From positions 1 to 64,000 of the forward strand of contig CAZBGQ010000002.1 in assembly GCA_964491515.1 (NCBI GenBank): a stretch of DNA of 64,000 nt, given 5' to 3'. The position numbers were made by a program, and so were the translations under genes. Positions 48,721 through 57,453 of the stretch are shown one piece after another. The notes beneath the pieces were generated by a model that saw only the letters and a program-made list of their open reading frames with translations, was not told the DNA's origin and ran no database searches. Numbering within the stretch: the first letter of the stretch is position 1; each line of letters opens with the position of its first letter. This stretch comes from CAZBGQ01 sp964491515. GTDB taxonomy: Bacteria > Patescibacteriota > Gracilibacteria > UBA1369 > UBA12473.

Positions 48721-49377
48721 ATGAGCGAAAAAGGAAAGGCGGCCAGTGTGATACGAATTCTAAACAACGAATTCCCAGACCCCCAACCTCCGCTAAATTT
48801 CGCAAGCCCATTCGAAGCGCTTGTCGCCGTTATTCTGTCTGCACAATGCACCGATGAACGTGTAAACAAAGTCACTCCAAACCTATTCGCCGCCGCACAC
48901 ACACCCAAAGAAATGATCTCACTCGGTCCCAAAAAATTACGAGAACTCATTCATTCCTGCGGATACTACAATCAAAAAGCCAAAGCCATCCTCGCCTTTT
49001 CTCAAGAAATTCTCGACCGGCATAACGGTGACGTACCCAACACACTAGAAGAACTCAACGCACTTTCCGGCGTTGGCCGCAAGACAGCCAGCGTAGTAGT
49101 GTCTCAAACATTTGGAGTCCCCTCTTTCCCCGTAGACACCCACGTCTTTCGCGTGGCCAACCGCCTCGGTCTTGTTCAAGAAACAAACAGAGACAAAACA
49201 GACCTAGCCCTTCGCAAAAAAATCCCACGTGATCACTGGATTTCACTTCATCTACAATTCATATTCCACGGAAGAAAAACCTGCAAATCTCAAAAACCAC
49301 AATGCTGGGAATGTCCACTCAAAGAAATATGCGAATACAAAGGAAAAACCACTAAACCTGCCTCTTACCTCCGCTAA
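48721..49377 (+). CDS. nth: Endonuclease III
   Basis: 218 residues. The helix-hairpin-helix with catalytic Lys is NALSGVGRKTASVVVSQTFG, and the catalytic Asp follows in FPVDTHVFRVANRLG. The 4Fe-4S motif CKSQKPQCWECPLKEIC has the correct C-x6-C-x2-C-x5-C spacing. It removes oxidised pyrimidines and cuts abasic sites. A -10 box ends 10 nt before the ATG. It overlaps the convergent TrmB-type gene by 26 nt. Confidence 0.97.
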   Translation: MSEKGKAASVIRILNNEFPDPQPPLNFASPFEALVAVILSAQCTDERVNKVTPNLFAAAHTPKEMISLGPKKLRELIHSCGYYNQKAKAILAFSQEILDRHNGDVPNTLEELNALSGVGRKTASVVVSQTFGVPSFPVDTHVFRVANRLGLVQETNRDKTDLALRKKIPRDHWISLHLQFIFHGRKTCKSQKPQCWECPLKEICEYKGKTTKPASYLR

Positions 49378-50116
49378 ATAACAACTCAAACACCGCCACC
49401 AAGGTATTGTGAATAGCCTCATTTTCGATAATCACTCCAGTAAAATCACCCTCTCTAAAAGAGATAAAAGCCACACGATCTTTTCCGTACAACGCAATTT
49501 CCGTCTCAAAAGGAAATTGTCCCGGCTGTACAAACACCGTCGTACGATTGTATTTAGAATCACGAGCCGCATACCGACGTGCCCATTTAGAATCTGGCAT
49601 CACAATGTGTGATTCCACATCCCCCTTAATAAGGGCCTTCATATAATCTCGTGACAAATAATCCTTAAGCTCTTTCGGGATGGTATCCACCGTCAAAAAA
49701 GCCCGAATCATATTCCCCTGACTCAGGGTATCGTCATACACCGTCTTAATGCCCTCAATCCCCTCATAAAAACGAACCTTAGGCAACGCGCTCACATCAC
49801 GCAAATAATCAGAAAATTCAGGGAGATTCTTTTCAATAGCCTGCTTCCGGTGAATCCACGCTTGCTCCTGCCGTTCCGCATACTTAATAAGCGCCTCCGG
49901 TCGCTCAACGGTAAAATATTGAATATTATTCCGCGTCACTGCATTAGCCACTCCTCTTTCAATTAGTTTCTTGCAAATAACATAGGCAGTCACTCGATTC
50001 ATTTTTAAATGCTTCGCCAAGACACTCGCCGGCTGCATACCCAATCGAAGTGCGGCTAAATAGACCTTTACCTCCTTGTCTGAAAACCCTAGCTCCGTTA
50101 ATAATTTTTCAACCAT
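49352..50116 (-). CDS. TrmB-family transcriptional regulator (second copy)
   Basis: 254 residues from the ATG at 50116. The longer frame to 50188 adds an unlikely Cys/Ser-rich N-terminus. The winged helix (about 1-75) has ELGFSDKEVKVYLAALRLGM and LKMNRVTAYVICKKLIERG; the effector-type domain (about 110-250) begins KVRFYEGIEGIKTVYDD. It is a paralogue of 40939-41691 with the same layout (EG-x2-xIK, PFE-x-xI-x-YG). Ligand and targets unknown. It is divergent from the ZIP gene, which it may control. Confidence 0.86.
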   Translation of the reverse strand: MVEKLLTELGFSDKEVKVYLAALRLGMQPASVLAKHLKMNRVTAYVICKKLIERGVANAVTRNNIQYFTVERPEALIKYAERQEQAWIHRKQAIEKNLPEFSDYLRDVSALPKVRFYEGIEGIKTVYDDTLSQGNMIRAFLTVDTIPKELKDYLSRDYMKALIKGDVESHIVMPDSKWARRYAARDSKYNRTTVFVQPGQFPFETEIALYGKDRVAFISFREGDFTGVIIENEAIHNTLVAVFELLFSGGKRQV

Positions 50117-50194
50117 AAGTGTTAAACTTAAATTACAAACACTAAAACACCTCCATAATAATGAAAAAGAATTGGATTTACAACCCAAGCCCCC

Positions 50195-50200
50195 TATACT
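50195..50200 (+). promoter_or_regulatory. -10 box exactly 6 nt before the ZIP ATG (predicted leaderless mRNA)
   Basis: TATACT, then GCGCTC, then the ATG at 50207. TTGGAT lies 17 nt upstream (50172-50177) as -35. Confidence 0.65.
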
Positions 50201-50206
50201 GCGCTC

Positions 50207-50962
50207 ATGTCAACAATCTGGATCTACGCCATAGGAAGCACCCTTCTTGTCAGCCTCGCAGCGCTGATAGGCATCATCACGCTCTACGTTCGAATCAAGC
50301 AACTAGAAAAGATCTTACTTCTACTTGTAAGCTTCTCAGCTGGAGCACTCATTGGCGACACCTTCATTCACATCCTTCCCGAAGCAATTGAGAAATTCGG
50401 ATTCGACTTAACCATTAGCCTCTATATCCTTGCCGGTATTCTCACTTTTTTCATCCTAGAAAAATTTATCCACTGGCATCACTGCCATAACCCAAGCGAC
50501 AGTCACCATAAATCAATGGTCCTCACCAACCTTGTGGGAGACATGCTACACAACTTCATAGACGGACTATTTATTGCCTCAAGCTATCTCGTCGACATAA
50601 AACTAGGAATTGCTACCACCATAGCGGTACTACTCCACGAAGTGCCTCAAGAATTAGGAGATTTCGGTGTACTAGTCCATGGAGGCGTTAAAAAAATACG
50701 AGCCCTTCAACTCAATTTAGTGGCCGCCGCATTCGCAATCGCAGGAGCTGTAATTGGACTCCTAGCAGGAGGAGCAAGCGACGAATTCCTGAAATTCATC
50801 CTCCCATTCACCGCCGGTGGATTCATTTACATTGCTCACACCGACCTATTCCCCGAGCTCCACAAAAGCTCTGAACATGCCAAAGGCTCCCTCATTCAAC
50901 TTCTCATGATTTTGGCGGGTATTGGAACAATGATGTTACTACTCCTTGTTGAGTTTGAGTAA
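50207..50962 (+). CDS. ZIP-family metal cation transporter
   Basis: 251 residues with eight predicted membrane helices. The metal site is in helices 4 and 5: NLVGDMLHNFIDGLFIASSY and LLHEVPQELGDFGVLVHGG, the latter with Gln where many ZIPs have His (HEVPHE). A His-rich loop (HWHHCHNPSDSHH) lies between helices 3 and 4 and may bind metal. Zinc or iron uptake is expected; iron would suit the neighbouring Fe-S genes, but this is inference. It overlaps the convergent sufU by 24 nt. Confidence 0.93.
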   Translation: MSTIWIYAIGSTLLVSLAALIGIITLYVRIKQLEKILLLLVSFSAGALIGDTFIHILPEAIEKFGFDLTISLYILAGILTFFILEKFIHWHHCHNPSDSHHKSMVLTNLVGDMLHNFIDGLFIASSYLVDIKLGIATTIAVLLHEVPQELGDFGVLVHGGVKKIRALQLNLVAAAFAIAGAVIGLLAGGASDEFLKFILPFTAGGFIYIAHTDLFPELHKSSEHAKGSLIQLLMILAGIGTMMLLLLVEFE

Positions 50963-51313
50963 CGCTCCCTGCGCAGTCTCCAAACACAAAACCGCACACT
51001 TCACTCGAGCGGGACCCAATTCATCGATTCCCAAAAACTCAAACATTGATTGATTCGTGAACGCCTTCACCTCATCCAAGGTTTTCCCCTTAAGCTCCTC
51101 ACATAGCAAACACACTGCTGCCACACTAATCGCACATCCCTCTCCTTCCCATGTCACCTTTTCGATCCTATCTCCCTCCAACTTCAAATACAAACGCACA
51201 TGATCTCCACAAGTCAGATTCACACCTGAATGAGTTACCGTTGCGTCCTCCAGCTCCCCACGATGAATAGGGTTTTTAGCTAAATCAACAATTTGAGCCT
51301 GATATAAATCCAT
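50939..51313 (-). CDS. sufU: SufU-type Fe-S cluster scaffold or sulfur-transfer protein
   Basis: 124 residues. NPIHRGELED corresponds to the NP-x-N-x-G start of the family. The three Cys ligands are in LTCGDHV, GEGCAISVAA and RVKCAVLC, with the Asp next to the first. The insert between the second and third Cys (EELKGKTLDEVKAFTNQSM) fits SufU. In Gram-positives SufU takes sulfur from SufS. It lies 1.3 kb from sufS on the same strand, apart from the operon. Confidence 0.92.
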   Translation of the reverse strand: MDLYQAQIVDLAKNPIHRGELEDATVTHSGVNLTCGDHVRLYLKLEGDRIEKVTWEGEGCAISVAAVCLLCEELKGKTLDEVKAFTNQSMFEFLGIDELGPARVKCAVLCLETAQGALLKLNKE

Positions 51314-51386
51314 AGTAAACTAAGTCTAACTTGCAAACCTTTCAAAAAAAAGATAAAGTCGCTCACCTAATATTAATTATAAACCC

Positions 51387-51557
51387 ATGACAAACCAACA
51401 AAACGTATTCGGAGGACGAAGATTCGAAGATCACGAACTAGAACCCGATGACGAACCAAACGGAACAGAACTCGGAATCGATCCAGACTTCCAAGGTCTA
51501 GCTAAAGCAATGGCTAAGTTAGTAAAAGTTCCCCAAGTTGAAGAATCTAATGAATAA
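51387..51557 (+). CDS. Small acidic protein, hypothetical
   Basis: 56 residues. Start MTNQQNVFGGRRFEDHELEP, then a run of acidic residues, and a short helix near the end (FQGLAKAMAKLVKV). A TATAAA-like box lies just before the ATG. It fills most of the gap between sufU and the gene at 51592. No family recognised; an unexpressed frame is possible. Confidence 0.45.
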   Translation: MTNQQNVFGGRRFEDHELEPDDEPNGTELGIDPDFQGLAKAMAKLVKVPQVEESNE

Positions 51558-51591
51558 AGAGTACAATAAACGTACTTAACCTTCACTCTTC

Positions 51592-51873
51592 ATGGATCAT
51601 GTCACCATTATTGGCGCTTCCGGCGCTTTTTTGATCCTAGTCGCCTTTCTCCTTAATCAAACACATAAATGGAAGGATACTTATTTCATTTACGACTTCA
51701 CAAATTTAGTGGGCAGTGGCCTCCTCGTAGCCTACGCCATTTTATTAAATAGCATCCCGTTCCTAATTCTCAATGGAGTATGGGCAATGGTTTCACTTAG
51801 AGACGTGATCACCGACATCAATCGAAATAGAAAAAAGAAAACAGAGAGTTTCCCCTGTAAATGGCTTCACTAA
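51592..51873 (+). CDS. Small membrane protein, CBU_0592-like
   Basis: 93 residues with three membrane helices (about 5-22, 30-50 and 55-72). The pattern IYDFTNLVGSGLLVAYAILL followed by FLILNGVWAMVSLRDVI is that of the small CBU_0592-type membrane proteins, whose function is unknown. A basic tail (NRNRKKK) would be cytoplasmic. The start is preceded by CACTCTTC, not by a Shine-Dalgarno. Confidence 0.75.
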   Translation: MDHVTIIGASGAFLILVAFLLNQTHKWKDTYFIYDFTNLVGSGLLVAYAILLNSIPFLILNGVWAMVSLRDVITDINRNRKKKTESFPCKWLH

Positions 51874-51916
51874 TACAAGCCACCTACAAAGAATGGACAA
51901 TAAAGATAGTGAGCTA

Positions 51917-51925
51917 TGATAAAAT
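51917..51925 (+). promoter_or_regulatory. Extended -10 exactly 6 nt before an ATG (predicted leaderless mRNA)
   Basis: TGATAAAAT (TAAAAT at 51920-51925), then AAGTTC, then the ATG at 51932. Confidence 0.6.
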
Positions 51926-51931
51926 AAGTTC

Positions 51932-52630
51932 ATGTCTTTACGTAAACTTAAAAACACCCTAAAAACATTAGCCAATCCAGCTAAGCGTGACCTTCACCAA
52001 CGCTTTTTCAAAACCGGCCCCGGACAGTATGGCGAAGGCGATCAATTCTTAGGCATCACCGTTCCCGAATTAAGGAAACTAGCCAAACAACACAAAACAC
52101 TCCCCCTCTCAGACCTTCGAACACTCCTTAAATCCACACTTCACGAAGAACGCATGATCGCGCTCTATATACTTATCATTCAATACGAAAAAACTGACAA
52201 CAAAAAGCTCATTTTTGATTTCTACATCAAGCACCGAAAAGGCATCAACAACTGGGACTTAATAGACACCTCAACTCCCAATATAATGGGAGATTATTTA
52301 CTCGAGAAAGATAAAACACTCCTATACAAATGGGCCAAAAGTGGAACCCTATGGGAACGTCGCATGTCCATCATGGCAACCTTCACCTTCATCAAGAATA
52401 GGAAGTTCGAAGACGCACTCGCCATTGCAGACATCCTACTCAATGATTCACATGACCTCATACACAAAGCCGTGGGATGGATGCTCCGAGAAATTGGAAA
52501 CCGCGATTTACCAACAGAGGAGAAATTTCTCAAACCACGCTACAAATCCATGCCCCGCACGATGCTTCGCTATTCCATAGAAAAATTCCCTGGACCCAAA
52601 CGAAAAGCTTATTTAAAGGGAGAAATCTAA
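51932..52630 (+). CDS. DNA alkylation repair protein, AlkD-like
   Basis: 232 residues of helical HEAT-like repeats. Typical stretches are FLGITVPELRKLAKQHKTLP, INNWDLIDTSTPNIMGDYLL, WERRMSIMATFTFI and HKAVGWMLREIGNRD, the AlkD family hallmarks with Trp and Asp near the alkylated base. The family removes positively charged alkylated bases. It has a predicted leaderless promoter and overlaps the convergent sufS by 4 nt. Confidence 0.93.
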   Translation: MSLRKLKNTLKTLANPAKRDLHQRFFKTGPGQYGEGDQFLGITVPELRKLAKQHKTLPLSDLRTLLKSTLHEERMIALYILIIQYEKTDNKKLIFDFYIKHRKGINNWDLIDTSTPNIMGDYLLEKDKTLLYKWAKSGTLWERRMSIMATFTFIKNRKFEDALAIADILLNDSHDLIHKAVGWMLREIGNRDLPTEEKFLKPRYKSMPRTMLRYSIEKFPGPKRKAYLKGEI

Positions 52631-53823
52631 TTTCCAAACGTTTCTTTCACTTTCTCAAGCCCCTTCACCAATCGATCCACATCGGATTTGTTATTGTAGA
52701 TTCCAAAACTCGCACGCGTCGTCCCAGCCACACCCAACGCTTTCATGAGCGGCATCGTACAATGATGACCTGCACGCACACACACTCCAGATGCCCCTAA
52801 AATCGCCGATACATCATGAGGATGAACACCCTCAACTTCAAACGACAAAACTCCCACCGCGTTCTCTGGCCCCAATAAACTCACCCCTCCCATCGCTTCC
52901 ATTTTTTCGCGTGCATACAACATAAGCTCACAATCATGAGCTTGAATCTTATCCATCCCCACTTCATATAAAAATTCAATCGCCGCCCCCATCCCAAGCA
53001 CCTGCGCAATCGGCGGAGTGCCTGCCTCAAACTTCCAAGGAATATCATTCCAGGTAGAACCCTCCAAACTAACTTCTCGAATCATGTCGCCGCCGCCCAT
53101 CCAAGGCTCCATCGCCTCAAGCAATTCGCGGCGCCCCCACAAAACTCCCGCTCCTGTTGGTCCATAAATCTTATGAGAAGAAAATACCAGGAAATCAATA
53201 CCCAACTCATTCACATCAATCAAACGATGAGCCACCAACTGAGCCGCGTCCACACATACTTTTGCATCCACTTTTCGAGCCAATTCAACCACACGCTTCA
53301 AATCAACCAATGTTCCCAACGTATTCGACAATCCTGTCACACTCACCATTTTCGTTCGTTCATTCACCAAAGAAGCCATCTCATCATAATTCAAATTCCC
53401 CCTCTCCGTAATCGATACAAATTTAAGAACAGCCCCTGTTTTCTTAGCCATCATTTGCCATGGAACCAAATTAGCATGATGTTCCAAAACAGTTAAAACA
53501 ACTTCATCTCCTTCCTTCAAAAACTGCCCGCCCCACGCTTGTGCCACAATATTAAGAGACTCCGTGGCACCATGAGTGAACACCACTTCCCGCGAATCAG
53601 CCGCTCCGATAAACGCCCGCGCTGTCTCACGAACCGCTTCATACTCAATCGTGGCCTGCTCAGATAAATCATATAAGCCACGATGCACATTCGCATTCAT
53701 CTCACGATAATAATGATCCAGTCGAGCCAAAACCGTATCCACTCGTTGAGTGCTCGAAGCACTGTCTAAATAAACAAGATCAGGTTGATCAACTAACAAC
53801 GGAAATCGTGATCGAAAATCCAT
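52627..53823 (-). CDS. sufS: Cysteine desulfurase SufS
   Basis: 398 residues. PLP Lys in FSSHKIYGPTGAGVLWG near residue 223; the reactive Cys in VCVRAGHHCTMPLMKALG near residue 360. LDSASSTQRVDTVLARLDHY and FTHGATESLNIVAQAWGG are typical group II (SufS) stretches. It supplies sulfur for Fe-S assembly, presumably to SufU (50939). It is last in the rrf2-sufC-sufB-sufD-sufS operon and starts directly after the sufD stop. Confidence 0.97.
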   Translation of the reverse strand: MDFRSRFPLLVDQPDLVYLDSASSTQRVDTVLARLDHYYREMNANVHRGLYDLSEQATIEYEAVRETARAFIGAADSREVVFTHGATESLNIVAQAWGGQFLKEGDEVVLTVLEHHANLVPWQMMAKKTGAVLKFVSITERGNLNYDEMASLVNERTKMVSVTGLSNTLGTLVDLKRVVELARKVDAKVCVDAAQLVAHRLIDVNELGIDFLVFSSHKIYGPTGAGVLWGRRELLEAMEPWMGGGDMIREVSLEGSTWNDIPWKFEAGTPPIAQVLGMGAAIEFLYEVGMDKIQAHDCELMLYAREKMEAMGGVSLLGPENAVGVLSFEVEGVHPHDVSAILGASGVCVRAGHHCTMPLMKALGVAGTTRASFGIYNNKSDVDRLVKGLEKVKETFGN

Positions 53824-54621
53824 TTATAAATACATTAAAATATTCTTAAAAATTCGTTCTTCCAATCCCGGAGCCTTCATTTTCTGAATAGCGTCCCAAA
53901 AAAATCCTTCCATAATCAATTGCACCGCCTCTTCCTCAGGAATTCCACGCGACGCCAAATAAAACAAGCGCTCTTCATCCACACGCTCCATATAAGCCGC
54001 ATGCGACGCAGCCACATCATCATGTCCAATTTCCAAGCCTGGGACCGCATCAATTTTAGAACCACTACTCAATAACAAATTATGCTCCGTCAAATTCCCA
54101 TCCGCTCCACTACATCCAGACTCCATTCGGATATAACCCAAAAACTTCCCATGAGACTGATCCATAACCGCTCCCTTAGAAATCATGTCCGACTTTGTAT
54201 TTTTACCCACATGCACATGATTCACTCGCATAGTCTGATCCTGCTTTCCATGCCCAAAAAAAACAAATTGAGAAAAAACTTCCGACCCTCTCCCCACCAA
54301 TTCAACCGTCACATCCTCAACCGATTTTCCAGCTCCTAAAATATTCTGATACAAATCCAAACGCGCACTCTCCTTCAAAACAAACTTCTTCTTATCTTCA
54401 CTCTTTACATCATCTCCATGGTGCTGATACCCAGTCCATTTAACACGTGCATCTTTTCCTATTTCAACCGAAATTTCGCGCACCGGCTCACCCGAAAACA
54501 CATCAAAATCATCCACAATCGTGACATCTGCACCTTCTTCAATTTCTAAATTCAAAAAAGGCTGACCTCCCAGCATAAACGTCTCTCCATTCTTAACTAT
54601 TTTTGATTCAAACTGTTTCAT
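53824..54621 (-). CDS. sufD: Fe-S assembly protein SufD (short form)
   Basis: 265 residues, well below the usual 400 or so. The C-terminal beta-helix of the SufB/SufD family is kept: VMDQSHGKFLGYIRMESGCS, LLLSSGSKIDAVPGLEI and HDDVAASHAAYM with the conserved His pair region. The long N-terminal part is reduced. It partners SufB in the SufBC2D complex. The 31-nt gap from sufB holds a heptamer tract. Confidence 0.93.
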   Translation of the reverse strand: MKQFESKIVKNGETFMLGGQPFLNLEIEEGADVTIVDDFDVFSGEPVREISVEIGKDARVKWTGYQHHGDDVKSEDKKKFVLKESARLDLYQNILGAGKSVEDVTVELVGRGSEVFSQFVFFGHGKQDQTMRVNHVHVGKNTKSDMISKGAVMDQSHGKFLGYIRMESGCSGADGNLTEHNLLLSSGSKIDAVPGLEIGHDDVAASHAAYMERVDEERLFYLASRGIPEEEAVQLIMEGFFWDAIQKMKAPGLEERIFKNILMYL

Positions 54622-54624
54622 AGA

Positions 54625-54659
54625 CTAAAAACTAACGGCTAAAAACTACCAACTAACCA
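54625..54659 (+). repeat. CTANNNN heptamer tract, five units, in phase with the sufB stop
   Basis: CTAAAAA, CTAACGG, CTAAAAA, CTACCAA, CTAACCA. The last CTA (54653-54655) is the complement of the sufB TAG stop. It occupies the sufB-sufD gap. Confidence 0.87.
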
Positions 54660-56062
54660 ATCGCTCCCTCCATTTCCATTTCAATCAAACGATTCATCTC
54701 AACCGCATATTCAAGTGGCAACGCACGAACAATCGGATCAATGAATCCATTCACAATCATGGCCAACGCTTCATCCTCAGATAACCCGCGGCTCCTCAAA
54801 TAGAACAACTGCTCATCCGAAATCTTCCCAACACTCGCCTCATGCCCAATAGACACATCATCTTCATAAATCTTCATTTCCGGATACGTATCATTCCTCG
54901 ATTCTCCATCCAAAATCAACGCATCACAACGCACATTCGATTTCGCCCCTTTCGCGCCCTTATTAATTTGCAACAGTCCGCGATAGACCGACACTCCTCC
55001 TCCTTTTGAAATTCCTTTCGCCAAAATTGTCGACGTCGTATCAGGAGCCACATGAATCACCTTCGCACCTGTGTCTTGCACTTGTCCCTTATTCGCAAAC
55101 GCAACACCCAAATGATCCGCACGAGCACCACGACCACGCAAAATTGAACAAGGATAGAGCATCGTTGCCCCACTTCCTAAATTCCCACCCACCCACTCCA
55201 TGATTGCATCTCGATCTACAATCGCACGTTTAGTATTGAGGTTGTAAGTATCTTGAGACCAGTTTTCAACCGACGAATATCGGAACTTAGCATTGGGTTT
55301 TACATACACTTCCACACACCCAGCATGCAATGAGGTAGACCCATATTTTGGAGCTGAGCACCCTTCAATATAATGAGCATCCGCTCCATCTTCTATAATA
55401 ATCAACGTGTGTTCAAACTGTCCCATCGACTGTGCATTCATTCTAAAATAAGCCTGCAGCGGCGCCGTTACTTTCACTCCCTTAGGCACGTACAAAAACG
55501 TCCCACCAGACCACACAGCTCCATGCAACGCAGCAAATTTATGATCACTTGATGGCACACATTTCATGAAATACTGCTTCACTAAATCAGGATGCTTTTT
55601 GAGCGCCTGATCCATGTCTTCAAAAATAACACCTTTAGACTCCCACTCTTCTTTTAACTTATGATACGCATTCACAGAATCATACTGAGCACCGGTTCCC
55701 GCCAAAACTTTCCGTTCCGCCTCAGGAATACCAAGCCGCTCAAACGTTTTTTTAATATCATCCGGCACATCCTCCCATTTCGTCGCATACCCCGCCATTT
55801 CATCCGGAGCCGCATAATAAATAATGTCATCGAAATCCAATACCGATAAATCCACTCCCCACGTCGGCAACGCCATATCATTAAATTTTTTAAGCGCGTC
55901 CAAACGCAACTCCAACATCCAATCCGGTTCTTCCTTGATTTTAGAAATTTTCCGAATCAATTCTTCAGATAAACCTTTCTGCGCTTTCTTTGCATAATCC
56001 TGTTGATTATGAGAATCAAACACGCTTCGATCTAAATCTTCAATATAATCTAATGCACCCAT
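54653..56062 (-). CDS. sufB: Fe-S assembly scaffold SufB
   Basis: 469 residues, full length. Family stretches are GAVWSGGTFLYVPKGVKV, YIEGCSAPKYGSTSLHAGCV, NWSQDTYNLNTKRAIV, SKGGGVSVYRGLLQI and the late RNDTYPEMKIYEDDVSIGHE, including the essential Cys near the middle. Together with SufC and SufD it forms the scaffold on which clusters are built. It follows sufC by 3 nt. Confidence 0.97.
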   Translation of the reverse strand: MGALDYIEDLDRSVFDSHNQQDYAKKAQKGLSEELIRKISKIKEEPDWMLELRLDALKKFNDMALPTWGVDLSVLDFDDIIYYAAPDEMAGYATKWEDVPDDIKKTFERLGIPEAERKVLAGTGAQYDSVNAYHKLKEEWESKGVIFEDMDQALKKHPDLVKQYFMKCVPSSDHKFAALHGAVWSGGTFLYVPKGVKVTAPLQAYFRMNAQSMGQFEHTLIIIEDGADAHYIEGCSAPKYGSTSLHAGCVEVYVKPNAKFRYSSVENWSQDTYNLNTKRAIVDRDAIMEWVGGNLGSGATMLYPCSILRGRGARADHLGVAFANKGQVQDTGAKVIHVAPDTTSTILAKGISKGGGVSVYRGLLQINKGAKGAKSNVRCDALILDGESRNDTYPEMKIYEDDVSIGHEASVGKISDEQLFYLRSRGLSEDEALAMIVNGFIDPIVRALPLEYAVEMNRLIEMEMEGAIG

Positions 56063-56065
56063 TGA

Positions 56066-56881
56066 TTAAGAAGTTATCATTTTAAATCCAGACTCTTTCT
56101 TGATCCCCACTTTCTCACGCACATAATCATATCCTTCGGCTTCAATCGTTCGAGCCAAATCTGATCCACCAGACATCACAATCTTTCCATCCATCATCAC
56201 GTGAACATGATCCGGTGCTATATAGTCTAAAATTCGTTGATAATGCGTGATCATCAAAATCGATTGCTCCGGCTTACGCACTTCCAAAATCGTATTACAA
56301 ATATCTTTGAGCGCATCAATATCAAGCCCTGAATCTGTTTCATCCAAAATAGCTAAAATCGGCTCAAGAACCGCCATTTGTAAAATCTCACATTTCTTCT
56401 TTTCTCCTCCAGAAAAACCTTCATTGGTAGCACGCTCCATGAATGAAGCCGGCATACCTACTAAACTCATTTTATCCATCATCATTTTTTTAAACGCAAA
56501 CAACGTGACCGGTTCAAATTCGTCACCAGAAACCAATGCTTGCGCTTTTCGCACCGCATTGTACGACGCTCGCATGAATGAAACCAAATTAACTCCGGGA
56601 ATCTCTTTAGGATACTGAAACGACAAAAATAGTCCCAACGTCGCTCGCTTTTCCGGATCCATTTCTAATAAATCTTTTCCTCGAAACATCACCGTCCCCT
56701 CCGTAATTTCATACTTTGGGTGACCCATAAGCGCCGAGGACAACGTGCTCTTACCTGAGCCATTAGGCCCCATAATCGCATGAATTTCACCCGAATTAAT
56801 ATCAAGATCAATACCATGTAAAATCTCTGTATCCTCAACACACACTTTAAGCCCACGAATTTTTAATAACATATCAGTCAT
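56066..56881 (-). CDS. sufC: Fe-S assembly ATPase SufC
   Basis: 271 residues. ABC ATPase: Walker A MGPNGSGKSTLSSALMG, signature GFSGGEKKKCEILQMA, Walker B ILAILDETDSGLDIDAL, and the switch His in ITHYQRIL. KYEITEGTVMFRGKDLLEM is typical of SufC. It overlaps the upstream rrf2 gene by 4 nt. Confidence 0.97.
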   Translation of the reverse strand: MTDMLLKIRGLKVCVEDTEILHGIDLDINSGEIHAIMGPNGSGKSTLSSALMGHPKYEITEGTVMFRGKDLLEMDPEKRATLGLFLSFQYPKEIPGVNLVSFMRASYNAVRKAQALVSGDEFEPVTLFAFKKMMMDKMSLVGMPASFMERATNEGFSGGEKKKCEILQMAVLEPILAILDETDSGLDIDALKDICNTILEVRKPEQSILMITHYQRILDYIAPDHVHVMMDGKIVMSGGSDLARTIEAEGYDYVREKVGIKKESGFKMITS

Positions 56882-57321
56882 GATGAAAAAGTTACATTTG
56901 GTTGAATAGAAGACCCACCTTTTAACAATAAATCTGCCAATGTGTATTTAGTAAGAACCTGATCCATTTGCCCCTGAAGTTCATGCCAAAATCCACGAGC
57001 ATTACACTGACAAAAACTCTGACAAGCTTTATCTCCAGACCCACAACGCACGAATGACAAGTCCTCACCCAACGCTTTCAAAACATCACGTATATAAATC
57101 TGATTAGGAGCCTTAGCCAAACGATAACCACCACGAACACCTTCCTGTGACTCCACCAATCCAGCCTTTCTTAAAGGAATTATGATCTTAGTTAAAAATC
57201 GATACGGCAAATGTCGTCGCTCGGCCACTTCGCGAAGCGACACATACTCCACTTTCCCACGACTGGCCAAGGCCGTCATTAAGAGCAATCCATAATCAGC
57301 TTGTCGAGTGACTTGAAACAT
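56878..57321 (-). CDS. Rrf2-family Fe-S responsive repressor of the suf operon
   Basis: 147 residues. Winged helix MFQVTRQADYGLLLMTALAS, then SLREVAERRHLPYRFLTKI and GLVESQEGVRGGYRLAKAP. Cys in RCGSGDKACQSFCQCN (about residues 92-107) provide ligands for a cluster, as in SufR/IscR. It is the first gene of the suf operon, so feedback control by cluster status is the natural inference. I see no clear palindromic operator in the 138-nt upstream gap. Confidence 0.93.
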   Translation of the reverse strand: MFQVTRQADYGLLLMTALASRGKVEYVSLREVAERRHLPYRFLTKIIIPLRKAGLVESQEGVRGGYRLAKAPNQIYIRDVLKALGEDLSFVRCGSGDKACQSFCQCNARGFWHELQGQMDQVLTKYTLADLLLKGGSSIQPNVTFSS

Positions 57322-57444
57322 AAAATTAAGTTTAAGTTGAGGAAACTACACTAACATGGTGTGAGTTCGAAAAAAAGACGAAAAGGTTCCCCTCATTTTT
57401 GCTATTCCATTGCGCCATCTTTTCCAGAAGAAGAATAACAAAAA

Positions 57445-57453
57445 TGCTATAAT
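57445..57453 (+). promoter_or_regulatory. Extended -10 exactly 6 nt before an ATG (predicted leaderless mRNA)
   Basis: TGCTATAAT (TATAAT at 57448-57453), then CCCCAC, then the ATG at 57460. This is the clearest of the leaderless cases. Confidence 0.72.

Noticed and set aside
505..54659. Heptamer tracts as CRISPR arrays
   Set aside because: The units are 7 nt and have no spacers; no cas gene is present.
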